Under the pieces are notes generated by a model. It had not been told where the DNA came from. It made no database searches and worked only from the letters and a program-made list of their open reading frames with translations. Both the position numbers and the translations under genes were made by a program. Positions 34,965 through 44,689 of a stretch of 64,000 nt of DNA are shown piece after piece; the stretch's first letter is position 1, and each line of letters opens with the position of its first letter. The DNA is from a bacterium (GTDB lineage Bacteria > Myxococcota_A > UBA9160 > SZUA-336). The DNA is taken from NCBI GenBank assembly GCA_024226335.1, contig JAAELY010000118.1, forward strand, positions 62,001 to 126,000. Reading direction: 5' to 3'.

Positions 34965-35846
34965 GTGGGGATTTTCAGAGCTCTCTTCACATTGGTCGCC
35001 GGGCTGACGCTGGCTGCGAGCTTCGCATGTGGTGGGGCCGGTGATCGGACCCTGATTCAGAACAAGGGTTCGGATACCCTCGTGAACGTGGCCCAGGCCT
35101 GGGCCGAGGCGTACCAGCAGGTGGAGCCCTCGGTTTCGGTGTCGGTCACCGGGGGGGGGTCGGGTACGGGTATCGCGGCGCTGATCAATGGCACGGTCGA
35201 TCTGGCAAACGCGAGCCGGGCGATGAAGCCCAAGGAGATTGCTCTGGCCAAAGAGCGCGGCCAGAACCCGATCGAACACATCGTGGGCTACGACGCGCTG
35301 GCAGTCTTCCTGCACGCCGCCAACCCAGTGACGAGTTTTTCCGTCGGACAACTCGCCGAGATTTACGGAGAGGGCGGCAAGACCGACAACTGGGCGAACC
35401 TCGGCATAGAGGTGCCTGGCTGCAAGGGCCAGGAGATGGTGACGGTCAGTCGTCAGAACAATTCCGGAACCTACGCCTATTTCCGCAAAGCTGTTCTCGG
35501 AAAAAACCGCGAGTACAAGCTCGGGACCCGCGACATGCACGGCTCGAAGGACGTGGTCGACCTGGTGGACAAGACACCCTGTGCGATCGGCTATAGCGGC
35601 CTGGCCTACGCGACCGAACATTCGAAGCTGGCCTGCATCAGCAAGACCGAGGGTGTTCCCTGTGTGAACCCAAGCGTTTCGACCGCGAGGGACAGAAGCT
35701 ATCCGATTGCGAGACCGCTGTTCATGTACACCAATGGCGAGCCGAAAGGCGAGATCAAGAAGTATCTGGATTGGGTGCTCAGCGACGACGGTCAGTGCCT
35801 GATCCTGAAAAAGGGCTACGCGCCGGCTCGAGATGTGATTTGTTAG
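34965..35846 (+). CDS. pstS: Phosphate ABC transporter substrate-binding protein
   Basis: 293 residues from GTG 34965, chosen because AAGGAG lies 5 bases upstream and a signal peptide follows (LFTLVAGLTLAASFAC). The Cys at the end suggests a lipid anchor, although the box SFAC is weak. The PstS-type phosphate site is visible: NKGSDTLVNVAQAWAEAY, SVTGGGSGTGIAALINGTVD and SRQNNSGTYAYFRKAVL. First gene of the pst locus. The 262-base upstream gap has no recognisable Pho box that I could see. Confidence 0.92.
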   Translation: MGIFRALFTLVAGLTLAASFACGGAGDRTLIQNKGSDTLVNVAQAWAEAYQQVEPSVSVSVTGGGSGTGIAALINGTVDLANASRAMKPKEIALAKERGQNPIEHIVGYDALAVFLHAANPVTSFSVGQLAEIYGEGGKTDNWANLGIEVPGCKGQEMVTVSRQNNSGTYAYFRKAVLGKNREYKLGTRDMHGSKDVVDLVDKTPCAIGYSGLAYATEHSKLACISKTEGVPCVNPSVSTARDRSYPIARPLFMYTNGEPKGEIKKYLDWVLSDDGQCLILKKGYAPARDVIC

Positions 35847-35894
35847 AAAAATCAGGTTATCTGTCCGCGCGCTAGGCCCGTTGGAGCACGAGTC

Positions 35895-36980
35895 ATGACG
35901 CATTTTGAAGAGCGTGTAGAGCGAGATCTTGCTGACCTGAAAGGGCGCGTAGGTTCGCTCGCGTCCCAGGTGTCGACCGCGCTCGAAAACGCGCTGCACG
36001 CCCTGTTGAGCGGAAACCGAAAAACCGCCTATGAGACCGTTCTCGGCGATCGGCCGATCAACCGTTCCGTTCGAGAGATAGACAAGCTCTGCCACAGGTT
36101 CATCGCGTTGCATCTGCCGAGCGCGGGCCTCCTTCGGCTGATCTCCTCGATCATTCGCGTGAACATCGAACTCGAACGAATTGGCGACTACGCCGTTACG
36201 ATCTGCCTTCATGCAGTCCAGCTCTCGGAGCCGCCGAGCGGTTCGATTGCACGCGAAATCGGGGCCATGGGCGAAGAGGGGCAGGGGGTTCTTCGTCAGG
36301 CCACCCAAGCTTTTATGGAAGGCAATGCAGAGACCGCCAAGGCCACCATGCCCGCGGCTACTCGCGTCGCGAACAACTATGACATCGTGTTCGAGGACCT
36401 GATCGAACGCGACCAGGACCGAAATTTGCGCGACCTCTTCGGTCTGTTTGGCGTGCTCTCCATGCTGGAACGCGTTGCGGATCAGGCCAAGAACATCTGC
36501 GAAGAGACCGTATTCGCGATCAGCGGAGAGACCAAGGCGGCCAAGGTCTACCAGGTGTTGTTTCTCGATGAAGACAATTCCTGCATGAGTCAGATGGCCG
36601 AGGCCATCGCTCGCAAGAGCTTTCCGGGGAGCGGAAACTATCGCAGCGCGGGACGCACGGCGGCGGGCGCTTTGAACGAAGGTTTGACGGAGTTTCTTCG
36701 CGATCGCGGGATCGACGTCGCGAATGCCCAGCCCAAAGGCCTGGACCTGACGCAACCCGAACTCGAAGCCCAGCACGTGATCGTGATACTTCAAGGGTCG
36801 ATGGAATCGTATCTCGGACGAGCGCCTTTCCACACCGCCGTTCTAGAGTGGGATGTCGCTGAGCAGGCGACCGGGTCTGAAGCCGCCCACAACCGGGAAG
36901 GTTTCGAGACGATGTACCGCGATCTTGCGCAGCGTGTCAGCAGTCTGATGGAGACGCTCCGCGGAAAGGATGCACCCTGA
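35895..36980 (+). CDS. phoU: PhoU fused to an ArsC/low-molecular-weight-phosphatase-like domain with degenerate P-loop
   Basis: 361 residues. Residues 1-212 are PhoU: two three-helix bundles with metal-binding motifs ELERIGDYA (92-100) and LERVADQAKN (191-200). PhoU normally ties Pst transport to PhoR signalling. Residues about 218-355 read like an arsenate reductase or LMW protein tyrosine phosphatase (VYQVLFLDEDNSCMSQMAEA, SAGR, HVIVIL). In the expected CTGNSCRS loop the nucleophile Cys is Asp225 and the Arg is Met231, so catalysis by the usual mechanism is unlikely. It sits between pstS (48 bases) and pstC (1-base overlap). Full-length PhoU is normally about 230 residues. Confidence 0.9.
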   Translation: MTHFEERVERDLADLKGRVGSLASQVSTALENALHALLSGNRKTAYETVLGDRPINRSVREIDKLCHRFIALHLPSAGLLRLISSIIRVNIELERIGDYAVTICLHAVQLSEPPSGSIAREIGAMGEEGQGVLRQATQAFMEGNAETAKATMPAATRVANNYDIVFEDLIERDQDRNLRDLFGLFGVLSMLERVADQAKNICEETVFAISGETKAAKVYQVLFLDEDNSCMSQMAEAIARKSFPGSGNYRSAGRTAAGALNEGLTEFLRDRGIDVANAQPKGLDLTQPELEAQHVIVILQGSMESYLGRAPFHTAVLEWDVAEQATGSEAAHNREGFETMYRDLAQRVSSLMETLRGKDAP

Positions 36981-37912
36981 TGTCCGCCCCGCCCGCGGCC
37001 CGGACCTCACGGCTCGCGGATCTCGATCGGCGTGGCTTCGACTGGTATGTCGACCGCTTCATGTTCTACCTGGTCTATGCCGGTGGGATCTCGGCGATCG
37101 TCTTCATTATCGGCATCTTCCTATTCATTAGTCGGGAAGGTCTGGGTTTTGCCCTGGGAACACTCGATCTAGGCGAGTTCTTCGGCTCTCCCAACTGGCG
37201 ACCGACTTCCGAGAGCCATCCCACCTACGGAATTCTGGCGCTGATCGCGGGAACCGCGAGCGTGACGGGGCTGGCCATGATCGTGGCAATTCCCTTTTCG
37301 CTCGGAGCGGCGATCTTCATCGCGGAGTTCGCCACAGGCAGGACTCGCGAAACTCTGAAAGTGCTAGTGGAATTGCTGGCGGCGATCCCCTCGGTAGTCT
37401 GGGGGTTCATCGCGCTATCCATCATGAACCCTCTGATCATCGAAGTTTTCGATGTGCCCGTCGGGCTCAACGTACTGAACGCCGGTTTCATTCTCGGCTT
37501 GATGGCGGCTCCGATCATGACCTCGATCGCCGAGGATGCTCTCAAGGCGGTACCGGACCGCTATCGAGAGGCTGCGGAGGCCCTCGGTGCTACCCGCTGG
37601 CAGGTAATCTTCAAGACGGTGATCCCGGCCGCGCGAAACGGCCTGTTGGGTGCAGTGCTTCTGGGCGTCGGACGCGGCTTTGGCGAGACGATGGCCGTGT
37701 TGATGGCGACCGGTCACTCGATCCACATACCCGACAGCATCTTCGACTCGGTTCGCGCGTTGACCGCAACGATCGCAGCTGAACTGGGCGAGACGGCCGT
37801 GGGCTCGGAGCACTACCAGGCATTGTTCGCGATCGGGATCTTCCTCTTCCTCATCACCTTTGTCATCAACCTCAGCGCCGATCTGATCGTGCGCGGCGTG
37901 CGCAGGGGATAG
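36980..37912 (+). CDS. pstC: Phosphate ABC transporter permease
   Basis: 310 residues, six predicted membrane helices. The ABC-permease EAA loop is EDALKAVPDRYREAAEALGATRWQVIF (read as overlapping pieces), the cytoplasmic contact for the ATPase. The opening helix (FMFYLVYAGGISAIVFIIGIF), then GILALIAGTASVTGLAM and VELLAAIPSVVWGFIAL, agree with PstC. The ATG overlaps the phoU-fusion stop by one base and its own stop overlaps the pstA start, so translation is coupled. Confidence 0.94.
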   Translation: MSAPPAARTSRLADLDRRGFDWYVDRFMFYLVYAGGISAIVFIIGIFLFISREGLGFALGTLDLGEFFGSPNWRPTSESHPTYGILALIAGTASVTGLAMIVAIPFSLGAAIFIAEFATGRTRETLKVLVELLAAIPSVVWGFIALSIMNPLIIEVFDVPVGLNVLNAGFILGLMAAPIMTSIAEDALKAVPDRYREAAEALGATRWQVIFKTVIPAARNGLLGAVLLGVGRGFGETMAVLMATGHSIHIPDSIFDSVRALTATIAAELGETAVGSEHYQALFAIGIFLFLITFVINLSADLIVRGVRRG

Positions 37913-38787
37913 TGATCGTGTTTGCGGCGAGTCAACTGAACGTGCGCAACCGACGGGTCGAGCGACTGTTCCAGTTGCTGTTCGGAATCATGACGGCGTT
38001 GTTGATTCTGCCCGTACTGATCATTCTGGGCACTTTGATCTACAAGGGTGGACCGATCCTCTCGATCGAATTCCTGTTCACGGATCCCACCAATGGCATG
38101 ACGCAAGGCGGGATCTTCCCGGCTCTGCTCGGCACTATCTGGCTGGTCAGCGTCGCCTTGCTCGTATCCGTACCTCTGGGCGTGGCGGCGGCGATCTATC
38201 TGAGCGAGTACGCGCCCGAAAACTGGCTGACTCGCGCAATCAATCTGGCGATCATCAACCTGGCTGGCGTGCCTTCGATCGTGCATGCGCTGTTCGGCGT
38301 AGGCGCGTTCGTGCTCTTCTTCGGTTTTGGAACCAGCATCCTGGCCGCGAGCCTGACGCTCGCCATCATGACCTTGCCGGTCGTGATCGTGGCCACGCGT
38401 GAGTCGCTCCAGGCCGTGCCAGAAGCGTTTCGCGAAGCCTGCTGGAATATGGGGGCCACGCGCTGGCAGACGATCCGGAACGTGGTCCTGCCGAATTCGA
38501 TCAGCGGGATTCTTACCGGCGTCATCCTCGAGGTATCGCGCACTGCGGGCGAGACCGCTCCGATCATGTTCACGGGTGCCGCCTTCTTCCTGCCTTTCCT
38601 CCCACAGGGGGTTCTCGACCAGACCATGGCGCTCTCGTTGCATCTGTTTGTCGTCTCGACTCAGATCCCGGGTGTGCCCGAGGAACTGCCCTACGGTGTC
38701 GCGCTGGTTTTGATCTTGCTCGTGTTGCTGATGAACAGCCTGTCGATTGCGCTGCGAACCTATCTGCGAGGTCACAAGAAGTGGTAG
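37912..38787 (+). CDS. pstA: Phosphate ABC transporter permease
   Basis: 291 residues from GTG 37912, overlapping the pstC stop. Six membrane helices. PstA-type landmarks are PLGVAAAIYLSEYAPEN, NLAGVPSIVHALFGVGAFV and the EAA loop ESLQAVPEAFREACWNMGAT. A conserved TAGETAPIMFTGAAFF segment follows. The C-terminus GHKKW is the start of a 32-base duplicated segment that leads into the first pstB. Confidence 0.94.
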   Translation: MIVFAASQLNVRNRRVERLFQLLFGIMTALLILPVLIILGTLIYKGGPILSIEFLFTDPTNGMTQGGIFPALLGTIWLVSVALLVSVPLGVAAAIYLSEYAPENWLTRAINLAIINLAGVPSIVHALFGVGAFVLFFGFGTSILAASLTLAIMTLPVVIVATRESLQAVPEAFREACWNMGATRWQTIRNVVLPNSISGILTGVILEVSRTAGETAPIMFTGAAFFLPFLPQGVLDQTMALSLHLFVVSTQIPGVPEELPYGVALVLILLVLLMNSLSIALRTYLRGHKKW

Positions 38788-38835
38788 TGAGCGACTCAAC
38801 GCGAGGTCCGAAGAAGTGGTAGGCGAGCGACTCAA
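38768..38835 (+). repeat. Imperfect tandem duplication spanning the pstA end and pstB1 start
   Basis: Copy 1 (38768-38799) begins GAGGTCACAAGAAGTGGTAG and copy 2 (38803-38835) begins GAGGTCCGAAGAAGTGGTAG. Both end in GAGCGACTCAA. They differ by two substitutions and a small change with a one-base indel. Copy 1 contains the pstA stop. Copy 2 contains the GTG used by pstB1. Confidence 0.85.
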
Positions 38836-39579
38836 GCTCGAGATCCGCAATCTGTCGATCTCCTACGACGGGAAACCGGCTCTATCCGACGTGAGCCTGG
38901 GGATTCGCGAACACGAGATCTTTGGCGTCATCGGTCCCGCCAATGCGGGCAAGACTTCGTTCCTCAAGGCGCTCAATCGCATGGACGAATTCGATTCGGC
39001 CATGAAGGTTCGCGGCGAGATCCTGTTCGACGGGCGCGATGTTCGCGATTGCCGCAACGTCTATGCTCTGCGCCGTCGCATCGGAGTGGTCTTCCCGCTT
39101 CCCGTGGGTTTGCCTTTGAGCATCTACGACAACGTGGCCCTGGCTCCGCGGCTCTCGGGGGTCAAGAAGCGCACGGATCTCGACGTGATCGTGGAGCGCT
39201 GCCTGCAGCGGGCCGCGCTCTGGGACGAGGTCAAGGACCGACTCGACTCGCTCGGCAGTCTGCTCTCGGGCGGCCAGCAACAGCGGCTGACGATCGCTCG
39301 AGCCTTGTCTCAAGAGCCTGATCTGCTCTTTCTGGACGAGTTCTCGATCGCGGTCGATCCGGTTACCACCATGCGCATCGAAGACGTGCTGAAGGAACTC
39401 CGCCAGGAGATGACGATCATCCTGGTTACCAATCTGGTTCAGCAGGCCCGCAGACTCGCCGATCGCACTGCGTTTTTCATGGACGGTGCCTGCGTCGAGG
39501 TAGGCGAGACGGAGGAACTGTTCACGGGCGAAGTCAGTGATTCGCGCACTCGGGACTACGTGGAAGGGCGCTTCGGCTG

Positions 39580-39580
<1 letters not shown>
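38816..39580 (+). CDS. pstB: PstB-like ATPase 1: normal signature motif, Q-loop and H-loop residues lost
   Basis: 254 residues from GTG 38816; upstream in-frame starts run into the duplication. Walker A is GPANAGKT (40-47), signature LSGGQ (150-154) and Walker B LLFLDEF with Asp174-Glu175. The Q-loop Gln of GMVFQ is Pro94 (GVVFPLPVG) and the H-loop His of VTHN is Asn206 (LVTNLVQQ). The expected Pst-specific SIYDN is kept at 102-106. These losses should disable ATP hydrolysis in its own Walker site. Its intact signature can serve the Walker site of a partner. It is coupled to PstB2 by a TGATG overlap. Confidence 0.92.
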
Positions 39581-40365
<785 letters not shown>

Positions 40366-40391
40366 TCCAGGGATGCCGATGAAGTCAGAGA

Positions 40392-41558
40392 GTGCGCTTG
40401 CAAACTAAGATCATGCAGTCGATCCCATTGGTAGATTTGATTCCCGAGACCGTCGCGGCGCACGGTGCATTGGATTTCGACTATCGCGGCGATGGGCTCA
40501 GCCCCCGTCGATTGCCCGCCTGGACGCGAGCTCAGCTATCCACCGAAACCGACGTAATGGTGCGCATGCCTTCCGGTGTTCGCCTGCGATTCAAGACGGA
40601 CTCGACCAGGATCGGCATCTCATTTCTCGCTACGGCAATCCAAGTCCTCCCCAACGAGCGCCGACCGATCACCTTCAGTCTCGAGGATGACGGGCGACTC
40701 ACCGCTGGCTCCTCGGTCCGCGGCAATACCATCGTCCTGCAGCAGAGCAAGCCGGGAGAATTCGATCTCGTGCGCGGCGAGGCGGATACGGTCTGGTTCG
40801 AAGATCTGTCTCCCGATGGGGTCTATGAACTCTGGCTGCCTCACAATGCATTCTTGGAGTTGCGCGCTTTCGAGATTGAAGCAGGCGCATCGATCTTTCC
40901 CGCCGAAGCCGATCCCAGGCCCCGCTGGGTTCACTACGGAAGCTCGATAAGCCACTGCATGGAGGCCGAACAGCCCGGCGAGATCTGGCCCGCGGTGGCC
41001 GCACGTCGGGCGGGCGTCGCATTGCAGAATCTGGGATTGGCGGGACAGTGTCACCTGGACCAATTCGTAGCCAGGACGATTCGAGATTCGGATGCGGAGA
41101 TCATCAGTCTCAAGCTGGGCATCAACATCGTGAACGCGGATTCCATGCGTGAGCGTGTCTTTGGCTCCGCCCTTCACGGGTTCCTGGACACGATCAGAGA
41201 GGGCCAGCCCGACGCGCCGATCATCGTGACCTCGCCGATCCACTGTCCGAGCGCCGAGCAGAACCCGGGTCCCACGATTTCCGACGAAGGAGGCAAATTC
41301 CGAACCTTCAAGGGCAACGACGCGCTCCGGGTGGGATGTCTCTCCCTGGTTCGCATTCGAGAAATCATCTCCGAGATCGTCGAGAGACGTCGGGCAGATG
41401 GCGATGACGCTCTGCAGTACTTCGACGGACTGCAGCTCTTTGGCCAGGCGGACGCCGGTGATCTCCCCGATGACTTGCATCCGAATCCGGCTGGCTACAT
41501 CAGGATGGGAGAACGCTTCGCAGATCTCGGACTGAGCCCAATCCTGCAGCGCTGCTAG
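40392..41558 (+). CDS. SGNH/GDSL-type esterase with N-terminal beta domain
   Basis: About 388 residues from GTG 40392; ATG 40413 is an alternative. The first 170 residues are beta-rich (VMVRMPSGVRLRFKT, ITFSLEDDG), like the jelly-roll preceding the catalytic domain in carbohydrate-esterase-like SGNH proteins. The catalytic blocks follow: HYGSSISHC (Ser), LGLAGQCHLD (Gly), LKLGINIVN (Asn) and DDLHPNPAGY (Asp-x2-His). No signal peptide is seen. It starts 26 bases after pstB2 and could share its transcript. The substrate is unknown, and a link to phosphate is not evident. Confidence 0.8.
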   Translation: MRLQTKIMQSIPLVDLIPETVAAHGALDFDYRGDGLSPRRLPAWTRAQLSTETDVMVRMPSGVRLRFKTDSTRIGISFLATAIQVLPNERRPITFSLEDDGRLTAGSSVRGNTIVLQQSKPGEFDLVRGEADTVWFEDLSPDGVYELWLPHNAFLELRAFEIEAGASIFPAEADPRPRWVHYGSSISHCMEAEQPGEIWPAVAARRAGVALQNLGLAGQCHLDQFVARTIRDSDAEIISLKLGINIVNADSMRERVFGSALHGFLDTIREGQPDAPIIVTSPIHCPSAEQNPGPTISDEGGKFRTFKGNDALRVGCLSLVRIREIISEIVERRRADGDDALQYFDGLQLFGQADAGDLPDDLHPNPAGYIRMGERFADLGLSPILQRC

Positions 41559-41633
41559 GAAGGTTCGTCGTTTCGAACTCCTGGAACACGGCGGCATGCG
41601 GCGCATGAGCTCTGTGGACGATAGGGTTGGGCT

Positions 41634-42773
41634 GTGAGATCACAGATCCAGCCCTGCTCGCATCGTCCGCCCTGTCCCGGTTGCCCGCGCTACGGCGAGC
41701 CGGGCATCGCCCCGCAAGTCGAAGAGCGGCTCGCAGAACTCGCCACACGCGCGGGTCTTCCCGCCCCGATCCCGGCCGAGGCCGCGGCGCTGGGTTTCCG
41801 GACGCGCGCGCGCCTGGCCGTGCGCGGGCGAGCGAATTCTCCGAAGCTCGGCATTTTCCAGTCGGGTACGCACCGCATCGTCGACATCCCGCGCTGCGGC
41901 ATCCACCACCCGAGCATCAACGAAGCCGCGCGTCAGCTACGCGCCGCGATCCGCGCCTGCGCCGTTGCGCCGTACGCGGACCTTCCTCATCGCGGTGCGT
42001 TGCGCTACGTGCAGATCGTCGTCGAGCGCGTATCGGGCCGCGTGCAGCTGGTACTGGTCGGCAACGCGACGAGCCCCGAGTCGCTCGCACCCCTTCTCGA
42101 CGCGGTCAGAAGCGAGCTTGGCGAGCGCCTGCAGGGCCTGTGGTGGAACGGAAATCCCGAGCGGAATAACGCGATCTTCGGACCCCACTGGCAGCACGTC
42201 GCCGGTGCCGAGGCGTTGAATGAGACCATCGACGGTGTGGAGGTCTCGACACCTCCCGGTGCCTTTGGCCAGAGCCACCCCGAGTTATTCGAGTCGCTCG
42301 TGCAACGCGCACGCGCGGCGGTCCCCGATGCCGCGCGCGTGCTCGAACTCTACGCCGGAAGCGGCGCGATCGGCCTGGGGCTTCTCGCGCGCAGCAAGCA
42401 GGTCATCTTCAACGAGCTCTCGGCACACGGCCTGCGTGGGCTCGAACTGGGCCTGGCCGCTCGCCCCGAAGCGGAGCGCGCCCGCGCGAGAGTCCTGCCC
42501 GGCGACGCGGTCGACTTTCTTGACGCCGTCGAGGAGTCCGACTGCGTGATCGTCGATCCGCCGCGCCGCGGCCTGGACGCGCGCATCGCAGAGCGGCTCC
42601 GCACGTCGACACCGGCCACGCTGGTCTACGTGAGCTGTGGCCTCGACTCGTTCCTGCGCGAAGCCACTGAATGGCTCGACTCGGGCCGGCTTCGCCTGCG
42701 CACTCTCGACGCGTTCGCGCTATTCCCGTACACGGAGCACGTCGAGACCCTGGCGGTCTTCGAGCGCTCCTGA
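41634..42773 (+). CDS. RNA (uracil-5-)-methyltransferase of the TrmA/RlmC/RlmD family, iron-sulfur type
   Basis: 379 residues from GTG 41634. A [4Fe-4S] ligand set C8-x5-C14-x2-C17-x70-C88 matches the spacing of RlmD. The SAM-binding Rossmann domain has VLELYAGSGAIGLGLL. Then come VDPPRRGLD, the nucleophile Cys335 in YVSCGLDSF and the base Glu371 in HVETLAVF. There is no N-terminal TRAM domain, so the size fits RlmC better than RlmD. The likely target is a 23S rRNA uridine (m5U), and the exact position is not determinable. It is followed convergently by a GST gene. Confidence 0.9.
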   Translation: MRSQIQPCSHRPPCPGCPRYGEPGIAPQVEERLAELATRAGLPAPIPAEAAALGFRTRARLAVRGRANSPKLGIFQSGTHRIVDIPRCGIHHPSINEAARQLRAAIRACAVAPYADLPHRGALRYVQIVVERVSGRVQLVLVGNATSPESLAPLLDAVRSELGERLQGLWWNGNPERNNAIFGPHWQHVAGAEALNETIDGVEVSTPPGAFGQSHPELFESLVQRARAAVPDAARVLELYAGSGAIGLGLLARSKQVIFNELSAHGLRGLELGLAARPEAERARARVLPGDAVDFLDAVEESDCVIVDPPRRGLDARIAERLRTSTPATLVYVSCGLDSFLREATEWLDSGRLRLRTLDAFALFPYTEHVETLAVFERS

Positions 42774-42809
42774 AACGCGGCTTCATCTCGACCGCACGCT
42801 GCTTGCCGA

Positions 42810-43646
42810 TCAGGTCGGAGGGCCGTCTGTTCGCGAGCCAGAAATCACTGATCTCAACATCGCTAGCTGAGCACTCGGGGAGGGAGTGACTTCCCAGATA
42901 TCGGCCAGATCGAAACTCGGGCGCAACCTGAGTTGCTCGTAGTAGTTTTTGAGATGGGGTGCCTGGCCATCTCCCCAAAGCGACGGTGCGAGCCCCAACA
43001 TGGTCAGACGGGCGAGGACACACGTCCAGACGACGTCCGCCAGCGAATAGCTATTCCCTGCCAGGTAACGGGTCTTTTCGAGTTGATCTTCGACGCGCTG
43101 CAGTACCTCCGCCAGATGGTTCCGAATCTCGTTGATCTCTGGCACGCTGGCCAGGCTCGCCCGCCAGCGGTGGACGTCCTGGATTTTTGCCTCGTACAAC
43201 TCGGCAAGATCTGGATTCCTGTTTCGCAATCGGTGCAGCTTTCGCATCCGTAACGGCAGGCTGACCCTCCGGAGGAGGAGACCAAGCGCCCCACCGAAGG
43301 TCGCGTAGCTCAGTTCACGCATATGGATGAGGTCCTGCTGCTCGATCCACTGCTCCATGCACTCACGCTCGTACGCTCCTTCCGGAATCAGAGCCGGACC
43401 CTCGAAAGCTTCGTCGATGTAGCGAATGATGCGCGCGGAGTCTGTCACGATCGTGTCACCGTGAACCAGAGTCGGAACCACTCCCTTCGGGTTCAACTGC
43501 AGGTACCATGGTTCGTAGTTCACCAGTCGAAGCTCGATATCTACGAAATGTTTCTCGTAGGAGACGCGCTTTTCCGCCAGCGCCAGGCGGACTTTTTGCG
43601 AGCAGAGTGATCCCGGAAACGCATAGAGCCTAGGCTCGGATCCCAT
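42810..43646 (-). CDS. Glutathione S-transferase family protein
   Basis: 278 residues. The N-terminal thioredoxin fold is RLYAFPGSLCSQKVRLALAEK with a Ser/Cys active region, followed by LNPKGVVPTLVHGDTIVTDSARIIRYIDE (read as overlapping segments), which includes the cis-Pro and the gamma-glutamyl-binding DS motif. The helical domain includes a long insertion (about 110-180) and YLAGNSYSLADVVWTCVLARL. The layout resembles GDAP1-like or lignin-degradation GSTs with long alpha-loops. It is not closely related by eye to the GST at 21387-22538. Confidence 0.88.
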   Translation of the reverse strand: MGSEPRLYAFPGSLCSQKVRLALAEKRVSYEKHFVDIELRLVNYEPWYLQLNPKGVVPTLVHGDTIVTDSARIIRYIDEAFEGPALIPEGAYERECMEQWIEQQDLIHMRELSYATFGGALGLLLRRVSLPLRMRKLHRLRNRNPDLAELYEAKIQDVHRWRASLASVPEINEIRNHLAEVLQRVEDQLEKTRYLAGNSYSLADVVWTCVLARLTMLGLAPSLWGDGQAPHLKNYYEQLRLRPSFDLADIWEVTPSPSAQLAMLRSVISGSRTDGPPT

Positions 43647-44000
43647 ACGATCTCCTTCCGATCAAACTCGACCCAGTGTCAGGGTTTCATCCTAGCATGC
43701 GTCCAAATCGTGAAAGGGCTTCAATTCAAGAGTGTCCCTTGAACATCCTCCGGAACTCCATCACGTTCGGAGTTCTGGCCCTCATTGTTGCACTACTCAG
43801 CTTCGCCCCACTCCCAACGCCGCCGCGGTCGTGGCGGTCGCCCGGCTCGGGTAACAGTTCTCCGTCGGGTGCCAGGTTCGGGTGCGAGGTTTCCGCTCAA
43901 CAAGCCGTTTCCGACTGACAGCGAACCGCTTCCCTCGTTCTGCGGCCGTGATACTCTGGCGAAATTGAACGACCTATCTGTCGGATGACTCGGGATCCAA
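43647..44000. other. Intergenic region with a doubtful small open frame
   Basis: A plus-strand frame (ATG 43697 or TTG 43739 to stop 43918) would encode a 59- to 73-residue peptide with one hydrophobic helix (FGVLALIVALLSFAPL) and a Ser/Pro/Gly-rich end. No ribosome-binding site or family supports it. The rest of the gap shows no recognisable structure. Confidence 0.4.
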
Positions 44001-44522
44001 GTGGCCAACCTGGAAACGCTCGCCAATATTGCAGAGATCTTCGGCGCCATCACGATCATCGGCGGCGCGGTCTTCGCGATCGCTCAAATTCGAGAGTTTC
44101 GTGCCCAGCGCCGCCTCGCGGTTACCGTGGAGCTGACCCGATCCTTTCAAAATCCCGACTTCGCCGACGCGATCAACCTGATCAGGGATCTTCCAGACGG
44201 CCTATCCGGAAGCGAGCTTCGCTCGAAAGGTCCGGAATACCAGCGAGCGGCGGTCATGATCTGTACTACGTATGAGACCATCGCGTTTCTCGTTTTCAAA
44301 GAGATGGCTTCCCTATCGATGGCACGCGAACTTTCCGGAGGCATCGCCCTGGTTCTCTGGCGAAAGCTGGAAGGTTGGACCGAGCACGTTCGCGAGGAAC
44401 AGGACCAGCCCTCCTGGGCAGAGTGGTTTCAGTGGCTCGTCGAGCAGTTCAAACGCGATAGCGTGCAAGAGGAAACGCACCCAGCGTACCAGCGCCACGC
44501 GGACTGGCGCCCCCGTTTCTAG
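44001..44522 (+). CDS. DUF4760-like membrane-anchored protein
   Basis: 173 residues from GTG 44001, with a weak GGGA upstream. The N-terminus holds a single hydrophobic segment (IAEIFGAITIIGGAVFAIAQI), then a charged alpha-helical cytoplasmic part (EFRAQRRLAVTVELTRSFQN, later TYETIAFLVFKEMASL). This topology, with the phrase VELTRSFQNPDF, resembles DUF4760-type proteins of unknown function, and the assignment is by pattern. The C-terminus is hydrophilic (HPAYQRHADWRPRF). It stands alone between divergently arranged neighbours. Confidence 0.75.
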   Translation: MANLETLANIAEIFGAITIIGGAVFAIAQIREFRAQRRLAVTVELTRSFQNPDFADAINLIRDLPDGLSGSELRSKGPEYQRAAVMICTTYETIAFLVFKEMASLSMARELSGGIALVLWRKLEGWTEHVREEQDQPSWAEWFQWLVEQFKRDSVQEETHPAYQRHADWRPRF

Positions 44523-44689
44523 AGGGTGTAGCCTGAGAATGCGTTGCAGCTAGAAAAGACCCGCGACCCGGTGGAACTCTGGGTTCCGGGCTCGATGCAC
44601 ACTAGATGGTGTGGGTCCTCTCCGGGTCGGTAATGTTCGGCCTGACCACCCGCCTCGGCCAGAGTGCGTGAACAGGGTAGGATGCCCGC

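Noticed and set aside
34791-36833. 680-codon minus-strand open frame antisense to pstS and phoU
   Set aside because: Composition is shadow-like (rich in Arg, His, Gln and Leu in irregular order) and it lies opposite two genes with clear family motifs.
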